64,000 bases of DNA from Flavobacteriaceae bacterium (GCA_030683815.1 JAUXPJ010000019.1:62001-126000), one strand, 5' to 3'. Counted from the first letter of the stretch, positions 45,857 to 55,796 are shown. Numbers and translations: made by a program. Notes: generated from the sequence alone by a model not told the origin.

Positions 45857-46993
45857 TTAAGACTTAGTAAAAGCCAATTTATACTGAGAAGGGGTTTGAT
45901 CCGTAAATTTCTTAAATATTCTGTTAAAAGCAGATTTGGAGTTAAATCCGGAATCAAGTGCAATACCCAAAAGTGAATAATTTTCAAATTTCGGGTCTAT
46001 TATCTTTGCTTTAACTTCTTCTACTCTGAACTGATTTACAAAATCGAAGAAGTTAATATTGAATTTTTCATTAATAATCTGCGATAAATAATGAGATGAA
46101 ATCCCTATCTCTGACGCTAATTGAGGCAGTGTCAAATTAGGATTTAGAAAGGGTTTTGATGAAACCATACAGTTACTCAGCCTATCTGTATATTGGTCAG
46201 CTTCTATTTCTGTTAATGGAGAGCTTGAGTATTTTATTTTGGCCTCAGTTATAAAAAATTGTTCGGTGGTAAAATCGTTTGTAAATATTACTTTTTGTTT
46301 TAACCCAAAATAACCAATCAGAATAACAAAAACAGACAATGAAAGAAATAATCCATCTGTGCAAAAAACCATTGAGAACAGATTGAACACATGATGAATT
46401 ACGGTAATAATAATTAATGCAGTCCAAACAATACCAAAAATGTAAACAAGTTTTCTAAGCCACTCCAGATTAATAATTTCAGAAAAAGAGAAATTATTAA
46501 ATATGTTAATGTCATGTTTTTTTAACAGTTTTACAGAGCGTGCAAAGTAGAACGGACCAGACAATGCCGTAATGATTAAAAAAATGATGAAAAGAAAAGG
46601 AGGATTAATATCTAAATGAACATAGTCCATTCTTATCGTTTCTGTAACATCAGGAAAGAAAGAAATGATTAAAAGATAAAGGTTAAATAAAATAAATGGC
46701 GCCAGATGGATCAGGTCTTTTCTTTTGAAAATCTTTTTATATGAAACCAATGCAGAAACATAAATAAATAAGAATCCTCCCTGCAGTAGGAATAAAGAAA
46801 TAAAACTGATTGATAATAGATGAAAATGGGTAAACAAATCGTGTGAATAAAAAGAATATAACCCAATAAATAATCCTAAATATATTAACCATAAAATTAA
46901 TATATTGTCATGTAATGCTTTGTATTTTTTCTGAAGAAGTAAAATTGAAAAAAAGAATGCATTAAATGCAGCTATTAAAAAAATGTATTTCAT
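45857..46993 (-). CDS. Membrane-bound AraC-family transcriptional regulator
   Basis: 378 residues: seven or eight hydrophobic segments (about 3-235) followed by an AraC/XylS double helix-turn-helix (about 270-375, LTLPQLASEIGISSHYLSQIIN and LLGIALDSGFNSKSAFNRIFKKFTDQTPSQYK). The membrane part is the kind common in Bacteroidota and probably senses a signal in the envelope. It lies alone and reads leftwards towards the DUF6448 and cytochrome b genes, which are therefore candidate targets. Confidence 0.88.
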   Translation of the reverse strand: MKYIFLIAAFNAFFFSILLLQKKYKALHDNILILWLIYLGLFIGLYSFYSHDLFTHFHLLSISFISLFLLQGGFLFIYVSALVSYKKIFKRKDLIHLAPFILFNLYLLIISFFPDVTETIRMDYVHLDINPPFLFIIFLIITALSGPFYFARSVKLLKKHDINIFNNFSFSEIINLEWLRKLVYIFGIVWTALIIITVIHHVFNLFSMVFCTDGLFLSLSVFVILIGYFGLKQKVIFTNDFTTEQFFITEAKIKYSSSPLTEIEADQYTDRLSNCMVSSKPFLNPNLTLPQLASEIGISSHYLSQIINEKFNINFFDFVNQFRVEEVKAKIIDPKFENYSLLGIALDSGFNSKSAFNRIFKKFTDQTPSQYKLAFTKS

Positions 46994-47182
46994 CTATTCA
47001 ATTATAACATTTAGATTATTAGTCAAATCTCCGAATTTTTTAGTTTAGTTTCTATTTTTTTTATTTTCTTACATAAAGCCAACGGTTGAGCCCGTATGTT
47101 TGTCAATATAAGATATTACGGTATAAAGATATACATTTAAGGAAGTACAAAAACCGCGCTGATTGGTGTTGTTAAGCTGGGT

Positions 47183-47533
47183 TTATTTTTTTTCTGCTGC
47201 TGTAATAAATACCCAGGTTAATGAGGATCCCATAGTTGTACAAATTCCCAATTCATTGCTTGTAGGTTTTCTGCAATCAAGTCTGATTAGAATATCAGAT
47301 GTTTTTAATTCATCGGGTAAGTTCTTTGCAATATATAAGTTTTCAATAACCGAACTTCCAATTTTTTCTTTTATCTCATCCATACCAGAGATGAATTGGA
47401 TAGTAAATTCACCACAATCCTGATTTTGTCCAATGACTTGTGCAACATATTTCAATTCATTATGATCTTCTTTATCACATGCCAGAATAATAACAAGCGA
47501 ACAAAACAAAAAAAGAGCTGTAAGTGGTTTCAT
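47183..47533 (-). CDS. Small lipoprotein, unknown function
   Basis: 116 residues from the ATG at 47533: a signal peptide with lipobox (MKPLTALFLFCSLVIILACDKED), then a compact domain with three further Cys (QDCGEF, LDCRKP, GICTTM). The longer frame from a GTG at 47647 adds a non-signal stretch and is unlikely. I do not recognise the family. Its neighbours are a regulator and gene relics, so the context gives no function. Confidence 0.6.
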   Translation of the reverse strand: MKPLTALFLFCSLVIILACDKEDHNELKYVAQVIGQNQDCGEFTIQFISGMDEIKEKIGSSVIENLYIAKNLPDELKTSDILIRLDCRKPTSNELGICTTMGSSLTWVFITAAEKK

Positions 47534-47722
47534 AATTTGCTTTTTTATAATCTTTCCAACCGCAAAATTCATGCAAAACGCATATGGATCTGCTATAAAT
47601 GCGGCACAACGGTTTTTTATAAAAGTCAGTAACTGAAAAGTACGCACATACTTTCCCGATTAAGCACTGAAGTTAGCAGAACGTGTTGAATTTCAGATTA
47701 TAAAATCCAGCCGTTATTGCTT

Positions 47723-47860
47723 TTAATTATGTTTAGCTTCTTTTAATTCCTTTTCAAGATGGTCCAAATATAATATTCCATTTAAATGGTCAATTTCGTG
47801 TTGAAAGATAACTGCGGTAAAATTATTATCAATGCTAACAGAAAATAATAGTAAGAAGTG
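47723..47860 (-). pseudogene. def: Peptide deformylase fragment (C-terminal motif only)
   Basis: The frame ends VIFQHEIDHLNGILYLDHLE and carries the HExxH metal site and the LNGILYLDHL continuation typical of peptide deformylase. The 84-codon open frame starts at 47977 inside a hairpin, and the residues before SIDNNFTA show none of the other two deformylase motifs (GxGLAAxQ, EGCLS). It is therefore a relic of a def gene rather than a working enzyme. Confidence 0.6.
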
Positions 47861-47960
47861 GTGTTTTAAACTAGACAGACTATTATACCTAGATTTTAAA
47901 AACTCATCGGTAAATAATTCCTCTTTTTTTATGTCTGTATAAAATTTAAAATTAAACAAA

Positions 47961-47990
47961 AAAGCTTGGGTAATCACCCAGGCTTTTTTG
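47961..47990. terminator. Bidirectional terminator-like hairpin
   Basis: aaagcttgggt (47961-47971) and acccaggcttt (47976-47986) form an 11-bp stem with one G-T pair. T runs follow on the plus strand and, as A runs, on the minus strand. No intact gene ends here, so it may be left from a deleted gene. Confidence 0.5.
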
Positions 47991-48015
47991 AAATAGATGC
48001 ACCAAATTCAGTTTG
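47982..48015 (+). repeat. Relic of a PUL sensor gene (copy of 17446-17479)
   Basis: 32 of 34 bases match the sensor gene at 17446-17479, and the plus-strand frame reads FFEIDAPNSV as in the sensor. Beyond this stretch the similarity ends and the frame runs into stops. Confidence 0.65.
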
Positions 48016-48148
48016 TGTCCATTCTCGTTTTTCTCTTTCTATCTTAATGAATTGTCCGAAACTTGCCGTTTTTTAGATTTTACAAATTATGATTTGACCT
48101 TATTTTATCGAATGTAATTATAATTTGTGAATTTAGAGTCAGGTGCGA
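48016..48148. other. Non-coding stretch before the left palindromic repeat
   Basis: No gene, RNA or structure that I can support. Confidence 0.3.
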
Positions 48149-48220
48149 TGGAAAATTTTAGCTCTTTTGGTTTTGTGAAGCGTTGGCTGTGTGTTGTGCA
48201 AAACCAAAAGAGCTAAAATG
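48149..48220. repeat. Palindromic repeat, left copy
   Basis: A 72-bp unit with 20-bp perfect terminal inverted repeats (48156-48175 and 48199-48218, beginning ttttagctcttttgg) around a 23-base centre containing gcgttggctgtgtgttg. A nearly identical unit in the same orientation lies at 50847-50919. The two flank a TonB receptor gene and a small Cys-rich gene. It could be a MITE-like element or a recombination site; as RNA it would fold into a long hairpin. Confidence 0.85.
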
Positions 48221-48234
48221 TGCGGCTGACAAGT

Positions 48235-50409
48235 TTACAGCTTTATTTTCAGTCCACCGTTTACAACAAATCCGTCAATTGGCGCATAAATGTCCCTGAA
48301 TGTCGGATTAGTAATTAAACCTGTATAAATAGTGTCAAACCGTGTCTGCCTTGTATTTAGAAAGTTTTCAAAATTTACGAATATTGAAAAACGCTCCCAT
48401 AATTTTTCAACCATTAGACCAGAAATCCAATATTCTTTTCCAGTCGCTCCGTCATTTAATTTTTGCGGACTAAAATAATATGCCTCCAAACCGATTTTTA
48501 GTTTGTCTTCAATTTCATACATCAAAATATTATTCAGTCGGTGTTGAGCAACCAAAGGAAATGTCGTTTCATTTCCGTTGTAATGTTGCTTGACATCTGC
48601 TAATGTGTAGCCGATGAAAAGTTTGAAATCTTCGTAAGTCAGTTTGATATTTGTTTCAATTCCTTTGGTTTCTATGAAACCTTTGGGCTGTTGAAATTCA
48701 TATAAGCCAGTCATTGTCGGAACAAGAACCAACGGATTTTTTACTTGTGTATAAAACAGCAAAGTATTTATACTAAAAAACATTTTATCCGAAAGCGGTG
48801 TTTTATAATTGATGTCAAAATTTCCACCGATGGATTGCTCAGCTTTTGTTTTTGAAACATCAATTGGCAATACATTTCTAAACTGTATCCGCTCTGCGTC
48901 CTCTGTAAAAACAGTCGGTGTCTTGTATCCTAAACCCGTGCCAAGCCGCATAGATAGTTTTTGATTGACCTTTAAAAGTGCGGAAATTCTCGGTAATGCA
49001 AAAAAACCGTATTCGTTTTGATAGTCGCCCCGCAAGCCGGTTTCAAGTATAAATTTTTCAGTTGCGTTCCAGGTGTTTTGAACAAACGCACCAAAGGTTG
49101 TGTGATTGTAGTCAACTACTTTTGATGTGTCAGATTTATTTTGATTGAATTTGTCTGTCCAAAGATTTAAACCGGTTACCCATTCAGATTTTTCTCCTTT
49201 GTGATTGTAAGTTGCTTCGCTGAATGAAGATAGTTGAACTCCTGAAAATTTGAAGTTTGGAATTTCAATCATTCTATCATAATAACTGACGCTGTTTTTA
49301 AAAGCAAATTTTGATTTGTCATTTACTTTGCGGTCAAGTCCTAATTGAGTGCTGAAACGATTGGTTTTATTTTTCTCAAAGTAAGAATGTATGCTGTCTC
49401 CTTTGTTTTCAATGTATTTTATATCGCCACCGATGCGGTCTTCAATTGTGCTGTTAACGCCAATGTTAAGCGTTGTTTTATCATTGAAGTAAACAAACAA
49501 TTTCGGATTTACAGTATATCTTGTGTATTTCGGAATTGCTGTAAATCCGATTTTTGCAGGGTCATAAGGTGTTCCTAAATTGTAGGAAGCAAAAATGGTT
49601 GTGCCGACTTTCTTGAATTTCTGCGAATAAAATCCACTTGCGTCTAAACCTAATGCAGATGTTCCATTAAGCATAAAACTTAATTCTCTTTTTTCTTTCG
49701 GTGTTTTTGAAACAAGATTTACTAATCCCGCAATAGCACCGCCACCGTAAAGAGTTGATGAAGCGCCTTTAATTACTTCCACTTGTTTTAAGTCAAGCGG
49801 AACAATTTGTAATAAACTTAATCCGCCCGAAAAGCCCGAATACAAAGGGAAACCGTCTCGCAAAATCTGTGTGTATTTTCCGTCAAGCCCTTGAATGCGA
49901 ATACTTGAATTATAGGATGTAGCAGATGTTTGCTGTGTTTGTATGCCTGTGCTTTCGTTCAACATCATACGAATATCTCCAGGTTTCATACTTCCTTTTT
50001 CTTCTAATTCTTCTCCAGAAATGGCTTCTATTCTTGTCGGAATGTTGTCAATGGTTCTGCTGGAACGGGTGGAAGAAATTACCAGTTCTTCCAGTTCTTC
50101 GCCTTCGTCAGCAGAAAGCAGAATTTCTAAAGGTTGGAGCTGTGTCAAAGGGAAATTAAATGTGTCGGTTTTCTCCTGATAGCCGATGTAACGAAAGATG
50201 ATGATTTGTTTTCCATCAGGAATATTTTCGATTTCAATAAAACCGTTTTGGTCTGCACTTGCACCATTGGTTGTGCCTTGCAAAATTGCTGTTGCACCGA
50301 TAAGCGTTTCTTTGCTTTCGCTGTTTTTGATAATGGCTTTGAATGTATTTTGTCCGAAAGCCAACGATGTATATATGATTGCCAACAAAGATAAGATGAA
50401 ATTTTTCAT
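48235..50409 (-). CDS. TonB-dependent outer-membrane receptor with carboxypeptidase-like domain
   Basis: 724-residue outer-membrane receptor, probably for a metal chelate or siderophore rather than a glycan: it lacks the SusC hallmarks and has no SusD partner. Signal peptide 1-19 (LAIYTSLAFGQ), a carboxypeptidase-regulatory-like domain (about 20-105, IIKNSESKETLIGATAILQG), plug (SIRIQGLDGKYTQILRDGFPLYSG, EVIKGASSTLYGGGAIAGLVN) and a 22-strand-type barrel ending GGLKIKL. The upstream Cys/His-rich protein points to a metal. It lies between two copies of a palindromic repeat, so may be a mobile or recently acquired segment. Confidence 0.9.
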   Translation of the reverse strand: MKNFILSLLAIIYTSLAFGQNTFKAIIKNSESKETLIGATAILQGTTNGASADQNGFIEIENIPDGKQIIIFRYIGYQEKTDTFNFPLTQLQPLEILLSADEGEELEELVISSTRSSRTIDNIPTRIEAISGEELEEKGSMKPGDIRMMLNESTGIQTQQTSATSYNSSIRIQGLDGKYTQILRDGFPLYSGFSGGLSLLQIVPLDLKQVEVIKGASSTLYGGGAIAGLVNLVSKTPKEKRELSFMLNGTSALGLDASGFYSQKFKKVGTTIFASYNLGTPYDPAKIGFTAIPKYTRYTVNPKLFVYFNDKTTLNIGVNSTIEDRIGGDIKYIENKGDSIHSYFEKNKTNRFSTQLGLDRKVNDKSKFAFKNSVSYYDRMIEIPNFKFSGVQLSSFSEATYNHKGEKSEWVTGLNLWTDKFNQNKSDTSKVVDYNHTTFGAFVQNTWNATEKFILETGLRGDYQNEYGFFALPRISALLKVNQKLSMRLGTGLGYKTPTVFTEDAERIQFRNVLPIDVSKTKAEQSIGGNFDINYKTPLSDKMFFSINTLLFYTQVKNPLVLVPTMTGLYEFQQPKGFIETKGIETNIKLTYEDFKLFIGYTLADVKQHYNGNETTFPLVAQHRLNNILMYEIEDKLKIGLEAYYFSPQKLNDGATGKEYWISGLMVEKLWERFSIFVNFENFLNTRQTRFDTIYTGLITNPTFRDIYAPIDGFVVNGGLKIKL

Positions 50410-50450
50410 TTGTCTAATAATTTAAGTTAATGATGTAAATAATAGAATTG

Positions 50451-50490
50451 GCGGTGCTTCGCACCGCTAACGAAAGTGGCGGAGCCACTT
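50451..50490 (-). other. Two adjacent short hairpins upstream of the TonB receptor gene
   Basis: gcggtgc-ttc-gcaccgc (50451-50467) and aagtggc-gga-gccactt (50474-50490) are perfect 7-bp stems six bases apart, GC-rich in an AT-rich region. They lie in the leader between the Cys-rich gene and the receptor gene. Possible roles: mRNA stabilisation, differential expression, or a small repeat element. Confidence 0.6.
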
Positions 50491-50499
50491 ATTTTATCA

Positions 50500-50814
50500 T
50501 TAACTTATTTTGGGAGGTTGCCAGATTTTAGAAAAAAAGTCAGATACAAATTGAGATTTGTAAATAGGAACTAATTTGTCTTTTACAAAAGGAACTTCCT
50601 TGAAGTCAAACCCCGACCTTGCAATAACAAACCCCGAACAAGTTCCGCAGATAAAAAATGGGGAGCAAGTATTGCAGTCGCAGTCTTTATGGTCTTTTGA
50701 ATGATTGTCTGTGTGTCCTGTTTTTATTTCGTCATTGCAGTTGTCGTCCGAACAGCCAGGTACTGTTGCAAGGAACAAAACATATAATGATAGTATGAAA
50801 CAAAGTATTTTCAT
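50500..50814 (-). CDS. Small exported Cys/His-rich protein (DUF6660-like)
   Basis: 104 residues with a signal peptide (ending VPGCSDDNC). The mature part carries a metal-binding-looking cluster: TGHTDNHSKDHKDCDCNTCS, then CGTCSGF. This resembles the DUF6660 proteins encoded beside TonB receptors and metal-efflux systems in Bacteroidota. A role in metal binding or delivery to the receptor encoded 90 bases downstream is inferred. Confidence 0.65.
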   Translation of the reverse strand: MKILCFILSLYVLFLATVPGCSDDNCNDEIKTGHTDNHSKDHKDCDCNTCSPFFICGTCSGFVIARSGFDFKEVPFVKDKLVPIYKSQFVSDFFSKIWQPPKIS

Positions 50815-50846
50815 CGGTGCAAATATAGTAAATGTCTGTCGTGTGG

Positions 50847-50919
50847 TGGAAAAATTTTAGCTCTTTTGGTTTTGTGAAGCGTTGGCTGTGTGTTGTGCAA
50901 AACCAAATATGCTAAAATG
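50847..50919. repeat. Palindromic repeat, right copy
   Basis: Same unit and orientation as 48149-48220. It has one extra A near the start and changes in the right arm (caaatatgctaaaa instead of caaaagagctaaaa) that break its inner pairing. The central gaagcgttggctgtgtgttg is identical. Confidence 0.85.
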
Positions 50920-51052
50920 AGAGTTGGCAATTCCTTTTTTTTATTTTCTGTCTTTAGGTAGCAAAAAATTCATTGTCGAACTGTCACTTTCTTTTTTTTA
51001 CAATGAACGCTAAAGTTTAAACAAACACTCGTTTTAATGTATTTATTGGTTG

Positions 51053-51649
51053 TTATCTGCATCGTTGTTTTCTCTCTTTTAAAACATTTTCAATTTCCTT
51101 TAATTTAAAGTCTTTTGCTTTTAATAAAATTAAAAAGTGATAGAGCAAATCCGCGGCTTCGTTTTTAAATAAATTGGCATCATTATCTTTAGCTTCAATA
51201 ATTAATTCTACGGCTTCTTCGCCAACTTTTTGAGCAACTTTATTAATTCCGCTTTTGTATAATTGATTGGTATAAGAAGCTTGTTCATCATGATCTATCC
51301 TGTCAGAAATAGTTTGTTCCAGCTCATACAAAAAACCTTTTGAAGTTTCTTCTTTAAAACAAGATGTTGAACCTGTGTGGCAAGTTGAACCTTTGGGAAA
51401 AGCTTTAATTAAAACAGTATCATTGTCACAATCCATTTGTAAATCTTTGACCATTAAGAAGTTACCAGATTCTTCTCCTTTGGTCCAAAGTCTGTTTTTA
51501 CTTCTGCTAAAGAAAGTTACTTTACCTTCTTTTATTGTTTTTTCGTAAGCTTCTTTGTTCATGTAGCCCAGCATTAAAACTTGTAAAGTTAATTCATGCT
51601 GAATAATAACCGGAACTAATCCGTTTCCTTTTGTGAAATCTATTTGCAT
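51053..51649 (-). CDS. hisIE: Bifunctional phosphoribosyl-AMP cyclohydrolase/phosphoribosyl-ATP pyrophosphatase
   Basis: Catalyses the second and third steps of histidine synthesis. 198 residues: HisI domain (about 1-105) with the metal ligands in [10 protein letters not shown] and [12 protein letters not shown], and HisE domain (about 110-195) with the helical [14 protein letters not shown]. The fusion is the normal form in Bacteroidota. It overlaps hisF by 10 bases and is the last gene of the operon. Confidence 0.97.
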   Translation of the reverse strand: MQIDFTKGNGLVPVIIQHELTLQVLMLGYMNKEAYEKTIKEGKVTFFSRSKNRLWTKGEESGNFLMVKDLQMDCDNDTVLIKAFPKGSTCHTGSTSCFKEETSKGFLYELEQTISDRIDHDEQASYTNQLYKSGINKVAQKVGEEAVELIIEAKDNDANLFKNEAADLLYHFLILLKAKDFKLKEIENVLKERKQRCR

Positions 51650-52398
51650 CTTATTGAAATTTTTTCTGTTCTTAAATAATCTTTTAAATCGGGTATTGAT
51701 AACTCTCCGTAGTGAAATATACTTGCCGCCAAACTACCTGTGGCCAGTGTTTTTTCAAATACTTCTTTAAAGTGATCTTTTGTACCGGCACCGCCAGAGG
51801 CAATTATGGGAATGTTGACTGCTTTACTCACTTTATTTGTAATATCGATGGCAAAACCAGCTTTTGTTCCATCATTATTCATAGAGGTAAGCAGTATTTC
51901 TCCAGCACCCAGTTGCTCAACTTTTTTTGCCCATTCAATTGTTTTTAATGAAGTCGGGGTTCTGCCTCCGTTCACAAAAACTTTCCATTCGTTATTTTCA
52001 AATTTAGTATCTATGGCAACAACTACACACTGACTCCCAAACTGATTTGCAATTTCGGTAATTAAGGCCGGGTTTTTAACTGCCGATGAATTAATGCTCA
52101 CTTTATCTGCACCTGCTTTAATGAGATTGGCTACATCTTCAATAGAATTGATTCCTCCTCCTACCGTAAAAGGTATGTTTATTTCCAAAGCAATTTGTTT
52201 GACTAATTCAATGAGTGTTTTTCTGTTCTCAATGGTAGCCGTTATATCCAGAAACACCAATTCATCAGCTCCTTGTTCCACATATTTTTTAGCTAATTCT
52301 GTAGGATCTCCGGCATCACGCAATTCAACAAAATTGATTCCCTTTACAGTTCGCCCGTCTTTAATGTCTAAGCATGGTATTATTCTTTTTTTCAACAT
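51640..52398 (-). CDS. hisF: Imidazole glycerol phosphate synthase, cyclase subunit
   Basis: TIM-barrel cyclase that with HisH turns PRFAR and glutamine-derived ammonia into imidazole glycerol phosphate and AICAR. 252 residues; catalytic Asp in [14 protein letters not shown] and the second Asp in [13 protein letters not shown] are present. It overlaps hisA by 7 bases at its start and hisIE by 10 bases at its end. Confidence 0.97.
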   Translation of the reverse strand: MLKKRIIPCLDIKDGRTVKGINFVELRDAGDPTELAKKYVEQGADELVFLDITATIENRKTLIELVKQIALEINIPFTVGGGINSIEDVANLIKAGADKVSINSSAVKNPALITEIANQFGSQCVVVAIDTKFENNEWKVFVNGGRTPTSLKTIEWAKKVEQLGAGEILLTSMNNDGTKAGFAIDITNKVSKAVNIPIIASGGAGTKDHFKEVFEKTLATGSLAASIFHYGELSIPDLKDYLRTEKISIRCK

Positions 52399-53105
52399 AG
52401 CTTTTGCAGTTCTTTTAAAGTAATGTTTCCTTCATAAATAGCTTTTCCAATGATGGCTCCTTCACAACCAATCTCTTTTAACTGTTCTAAATCTTTAATT
52501 GAAGAAACCCCTCCGCTCGCTATTAAATTTACTTTTGATTGAGATAAAATATCGGCATATAACTCGTTTGATGAACCTTGTAACATACCGTCTTTAGCGA
52601 TATCGGTACAGATAACCTGCTGAATACCTTTCGCTTCATAATTCTTTATAAAATCAATTACATCCAGTTCAGCGTTTTTTAACCAGCCATGAGTCGCAAT
52701 TTTTCTATTAAGGCAATCTGCTCCTAATATTATTTTATTGTAACCATATTTGGTTAACCATTTTAAAAATAGATCAGGGTTGTTTACGGCAATACTTCCT
52801 CCGGTTATTTGACAGGCACCACAATCAAAGGCGATTGCTACATCTTCATCCGATTTTAATCCTCCGCCAAAATCAATTTTTAAGTTGGTTTTAGAAGTAA
52901 TTAAATCCAATACTTTATAATTAACGATGTGTTTTGATTTTGCCCCATCTAAATCAACCAAGTGCAAGTATTGTATTCCATTCGCCTCAAATGCTTTGGC
53001 TACTTCTAAGGGGTTTTCATTGTACACTTTTTTGGTGTTGTAATCTCCTTTTGACAGTCTGACGCATTTACCGTCTATGATATCTATTGCGGGTATTAAT
53101 CTCAT
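52392..53105 (-). CDS. hisA: ProFAR isomerase
   Basis: TIM-barrel Amadori isomerase of histidine synthesis, 237 residues. Catalytic residues lie in [19 protein letters not shown] (Asp8) and [14 protein letters not shown] (second Asp). It is homologous to hisF next door, the classic duplicated pair. It overlaps hisH by 4 bases. Confidence 0.97.
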   Translation of the reverse strand: MRLIPAIDIIDGKCVRLSKGDYNTKKVYNENPLEVAKAFEANGIQYLHLVDLDGAKSKHIVNYKVLDLITSKTNLKIDFGGGLKSDEDVAIAFDCGACQITGGSIAVNNPDLFLKWLTKYGYNKIILGADCLNRKIATHGWLKNAELDVIDFIKNYEAKGIQQVICTDIAKDGMLQGSSNELYADILSQSKVNLIASGGVSSIKDLEQLKEIGCEGAIIGKAIYEGNITLKELQKLC

Positions 53106-53680
53106 AATTCTAAAAAATTTAATAGGATTTGCTCACCGATATCTGCTGATTTTTCAGGATGAAATTGGGTAGCATAAAAATTGCCTTTCTGCATAGCCGC
53201 ACTAAATGGCTGTATGTAATCACAAACAGCGGCAGTCTGTCCGCTGATTTCTGCATAATAGCTGTGCACATAATAAACATCATTGTCTGTAGTGATGTTT
53301 TTAAATAAACATCCACTAATGCTTGAGAAATTATTCCAACCCATATGTGGGACTATAGCTGTTGGAGGAAATATTTTTACCTTGGAATTAAAAATTCCCA
53401 AACATTTGGTATTTCCTTCTTCTGTAGTTTCACACATTAACTGCAATCCTAAACAGATACCCAGTATTGGATTTTTAACAGATAAAATGACTTTGTCTAA
53501 CCCTTTTTCGGTTAAATATTTCATTGCAGAACCAGCTTCACCAACACCCGGAAAAATAACTTTATCGGCACTAAGTATCGTTTCAGCATCATCTGTAATA
53601 ATGCTTTCGAAACCTAAACGTGTCAATGCATTTTGCACCGAACTAATGTTGCCTGCATTGTATTTGATGATGGCTATCAT
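53102..53680 (-). CDS. hisH: Imidazole glycerol phosphate synthase, glutaminase subunit
   Basis: Class I glutamine amidotransferase supplying ammonia to HisF. 192 residues with nucleophile Cys in [10 protein letters not shown] and the His-Glu pair in ATQFHPEKS. The N-terminal [14 protein letters not shown] is typical. It overlaps hisB by 4 bases. Confidence 0.97.
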   Translation of the reverse strand: MIAIIKYNAGNISSVQNALTRLGFESIITDDAETILSADKVIFPGVGEAGSAMKYLTEKGLDKVILSVKNPILGICLGLQLMCETTEEGNTKCLGIFNSKVKIFPPTAIVPHMGWNNFSSISGCLFKNITTDNDVYYVHSYYAEISGQTAAVCDYIQPFSAAMQKGNFYATQFHPEKSADIGEQILLNFLEL

Positions 53681-54768
53681 AAACTTCCTTTTGTACTTGG
53701 TATTGAAAAATCATCAGTTTTAGATTTAGCCATCTTTATTGCTTTTGCAAAAGCTTTAAAAATGGACTCAATCTTGTGGTGTTCGTTATCGCCTTCCGCT
53801 TTAATATTTAAATTACATTTGGCAGCATCGCTAAACGATTTAAAAAAGTGCATAAACATCTCTGTAGGCATTTCTCCAATCATTTCTCTCTTAAATGCTG
53901 CTTTCCAAACTAACCACGGTCTGCCGCCAAAATCGACTGCTACTTGAGCTAAACATTCATCCATCGGCAATAAAAATCCATAACGCTCTATTCCTTTTTT
54001 AGATCCTAAAGCAGTTGTAAAAGCTTCGCCTAAAGTTAATGCAACATCTTCTATGGTGTGGTGTTCATCAATTTCCAAATCGCCGTCAACCTTAACAGTT
54101 AAATCTATATTTCCGTGTTTGGCAATTTGCTCCAGCATGTGATCGAAAAATCCAAGTCCGGTTGAAATAGCGTTTTTTCCGGAACCATCTAAATTAATTT
54201 CAACAATAATCTCCGTTTCATTTGTTTTACGGCTGATTGCTGCAGTTCTTGGCACTGCTTTCAGATATCTATAAATTGTCGCCCAATCTGTGGTTGATAA
54301 AACATCCTCATTTACTTTTTCATTTCCAATAAAAATGGCTTTACTCTTTAAGTTTACAGCTAATTCAACATCCGTTAGCCGATCTCCAATTACAAAAGAA
54401 TTGGCTAAATCATAATCACCATAAATGTATTTATGGAGTAAACCTGTTCTTGGTTTTCGGGTATCTGCATTATCTTCAGGGAAACTCTTATCGATTACTA
54501 TTTCCGAAAATTCTACCCCTTCATTTTTAAATGCCTGAATTATTTTGTTTTGAGCCGGCCAAAAAGTTTCTTCAGGAAAAGAATTGGTGCCTAAACCATC
54601 TTGATTGGTGACCATTACCAATTCATAATCCAGCTCACGGGCAATTTTCGCCAACCATTGAAAAACACCCGGGTAGAACTCTAACTTTTCTAAACTATCC
54701 AATTGATAATCTAAAGGAGGTTCAATAACGAGTGTTCCATCCCGATCTATAAAAAGTACTTTCTTCAT
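53677..54768 (-). CDS. hisB: Bifunctional histidinol-phosphatase/imidazoleglycerol-phosphate dehydratase
   Basis: 363 residues: an N-terminal HAD-type phosphatase (about 1-165, [12 protein letters not shown] with the nucleophile Asp, and [12 protein letters not shown]) and a C-terminal dehydratase (about 170-360, with the manganese-binding [11 protein letters not shown] and the later [14 protein letters not shown]). The fused form is shared with enterobacteria. It overlaps hisC by 4 bases. Confidence 0.97.
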   Translation of the reverse strand: MKKVLFIDRDGTLVIEPPLDYQLDSLEKLEFYPGVFQWLAKIARELDYELVMVTNQDGLGTNSFPEETFWPAQNKIIQAFKNEGVEFSEIVIDKSFPEDNADTRKPRTGLLHKYIYGDYDLANSFVIGDRLTDVELAVNLKSKAIFIGNEKVNEDVLSTTDWATIYRYLKAVPRTAAISRKTNETEIIVEINLDGSGKNAISTGLGFFDHMLEQIAKHGNIDLTVKVDGDLEIDEHHTIEDVALTLGEAFTTALGSKKGIERYGFLLPMDECLAQVAVDFGGRPWLVWKAAFKREMIGEMPTEMFMHFFKSFSDAAKCNLNIKAEGDNEHHKIESIFKAFAKAIKMAKSKTDDFSIPSTKGSL

Positions 54769-55796
54769 ATCGATATATTTTTAAAAGCATTTAACAACTG
54801 AATATTTTCCTCTGGTGTACCGATTGTAACGCGGATGCAGTTGTGTATGATATTATTTCTATTTCTTGTTATTATTTTTTGGTTTACTAATTCATCATAA
54901 ATTCTGTTGGCATCACTTACTTCTGTTAATAAGAAGTTGGCATCAGATGGATAAACTTTTATCACCTGATTAAGTTGATTCAATTCAACTTTTAATTTTT
55001 CTTTTTCATCCTTAATGGTTTGAAGATTTTGTTTAAAAACAGCATCATTACTTAATGCATTTATAGCTGCCTGCTGGTTTAGTTCACTTACATTATAAGG
55101 AGGTTTTACTTTATTAAATAATTGAATAATATCCTTGTTTGCATAAGCTATTCCAATTCTTGCCGCTGCTAATCCCCAAGCTTTGCTGAAGGTTTGACTC
55201 ACTATCAAGTTGGGGTATTGCGCTGTCATTGTAATCCAAGATTCGGAAGCGCTAAAATCGATATAGGCTTCATCGATGATAACAATGCCTTTGAATTGCT
55301 TTAATAAATATTCAATAGCTGCTTTATTAATTAAGTTGCCCGTTGGATTATTGGGTGAACAGATGAAAATTAATTTTAAAGCACTGTCTGACAGGAAATC
55401 TTTGGCAAGGTTTAAATCAATTTGAAATTCAGTTGTTAAAGGAACTTTAATCAATTCAACAGCGTTGACAGCCGCGGAAACATCATACATCCCATAAGTT
55501 GGAGTGAAGGTTAATGCTTTATCTTTATTTGGATCGCAAAAAATCCGATAGGTCAAATCAATTACCTCATCACTGCCGTTTCCAACAAAAATATTCTCGG
55601 CATTTATCTTTTTCAGTTCAGCCAACTTTTGTTTTACTTCTTTTTGATAAGGATCAGGATATCTGTTCAATTCGCCAAAAGGATTTTCGTTGGCATCTAA
55701 AAAAATACCGGTATTTCCACTAAACTCATCTCTGGCACTGGAATAAGGCTGAAGAGATAAAATGTTTTCTCTTGCGATGTCTTTTAATTTAAACAT
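54765..55796 (-). CDS. hisC: Histidinol-phosphate aminotransferase
   Basis: PLP enzyme of fold type I, 343 residues. It has [36 protein letters not shown], the Asp-Tyr pair IDEAYIDF and the Schiff-base Lys in [16 protein letters not shown]. It overlaps hisD by 8 bases. Confidence 0.96.
   Translation of the reverse strand: MFKLKDIARENILSLQPYSSARDEFSGNTGIFLDANENPFGELNRYPDPYQKEVKQKLAELKKINAENIFVGNGSDEVIDLTYRIFCDPNKDKALTFTPTYGMYDVSAAVNAVELIKVPLTTEFQIDLNLAKDFLSDSALKLIFICSPNNPTGNLINKAAIEYLLKQFKGIVIIDEAYIDFSASESWITMTAQYPNLIVSQTFSKAWGLAAARIGIAYANKDIIQLFNKVKPPYNVSELNQQAAINALSNDAVFKQNLQTIKDEKEKLKVELNQLNQVIKVYPSDANFLLTEVSDANRIYDELVNQKIITRNRNNIIHNCIRVTIGTPEENIQLLNAFKNISI

Noticed and set aside
48149-48220. 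Integron attC sites
   Set aside because: The arms do not show the paired RYYYAAC and GTTRRRY core sites at the ends, and no integrase gene is near.
49926-50425. Plus-strand frames opposite the TonB receptor, some with signal-like hydrophobic parts
   Set aside because: They mirror the plug and N-terminal domain coding sequence and have no independent support.
48149-50919. The flanking repeats as terminal repeats of a composite transposon
   Set aside because: No transposase gene or IS lies within or next to them, and the unit itself is too short to code.
53283-53947. Long plus-strand frames opposite hisH and hisB
   Set aside because: They lie antiparallel to well-conserved histidine genes and have no recognisable domain.
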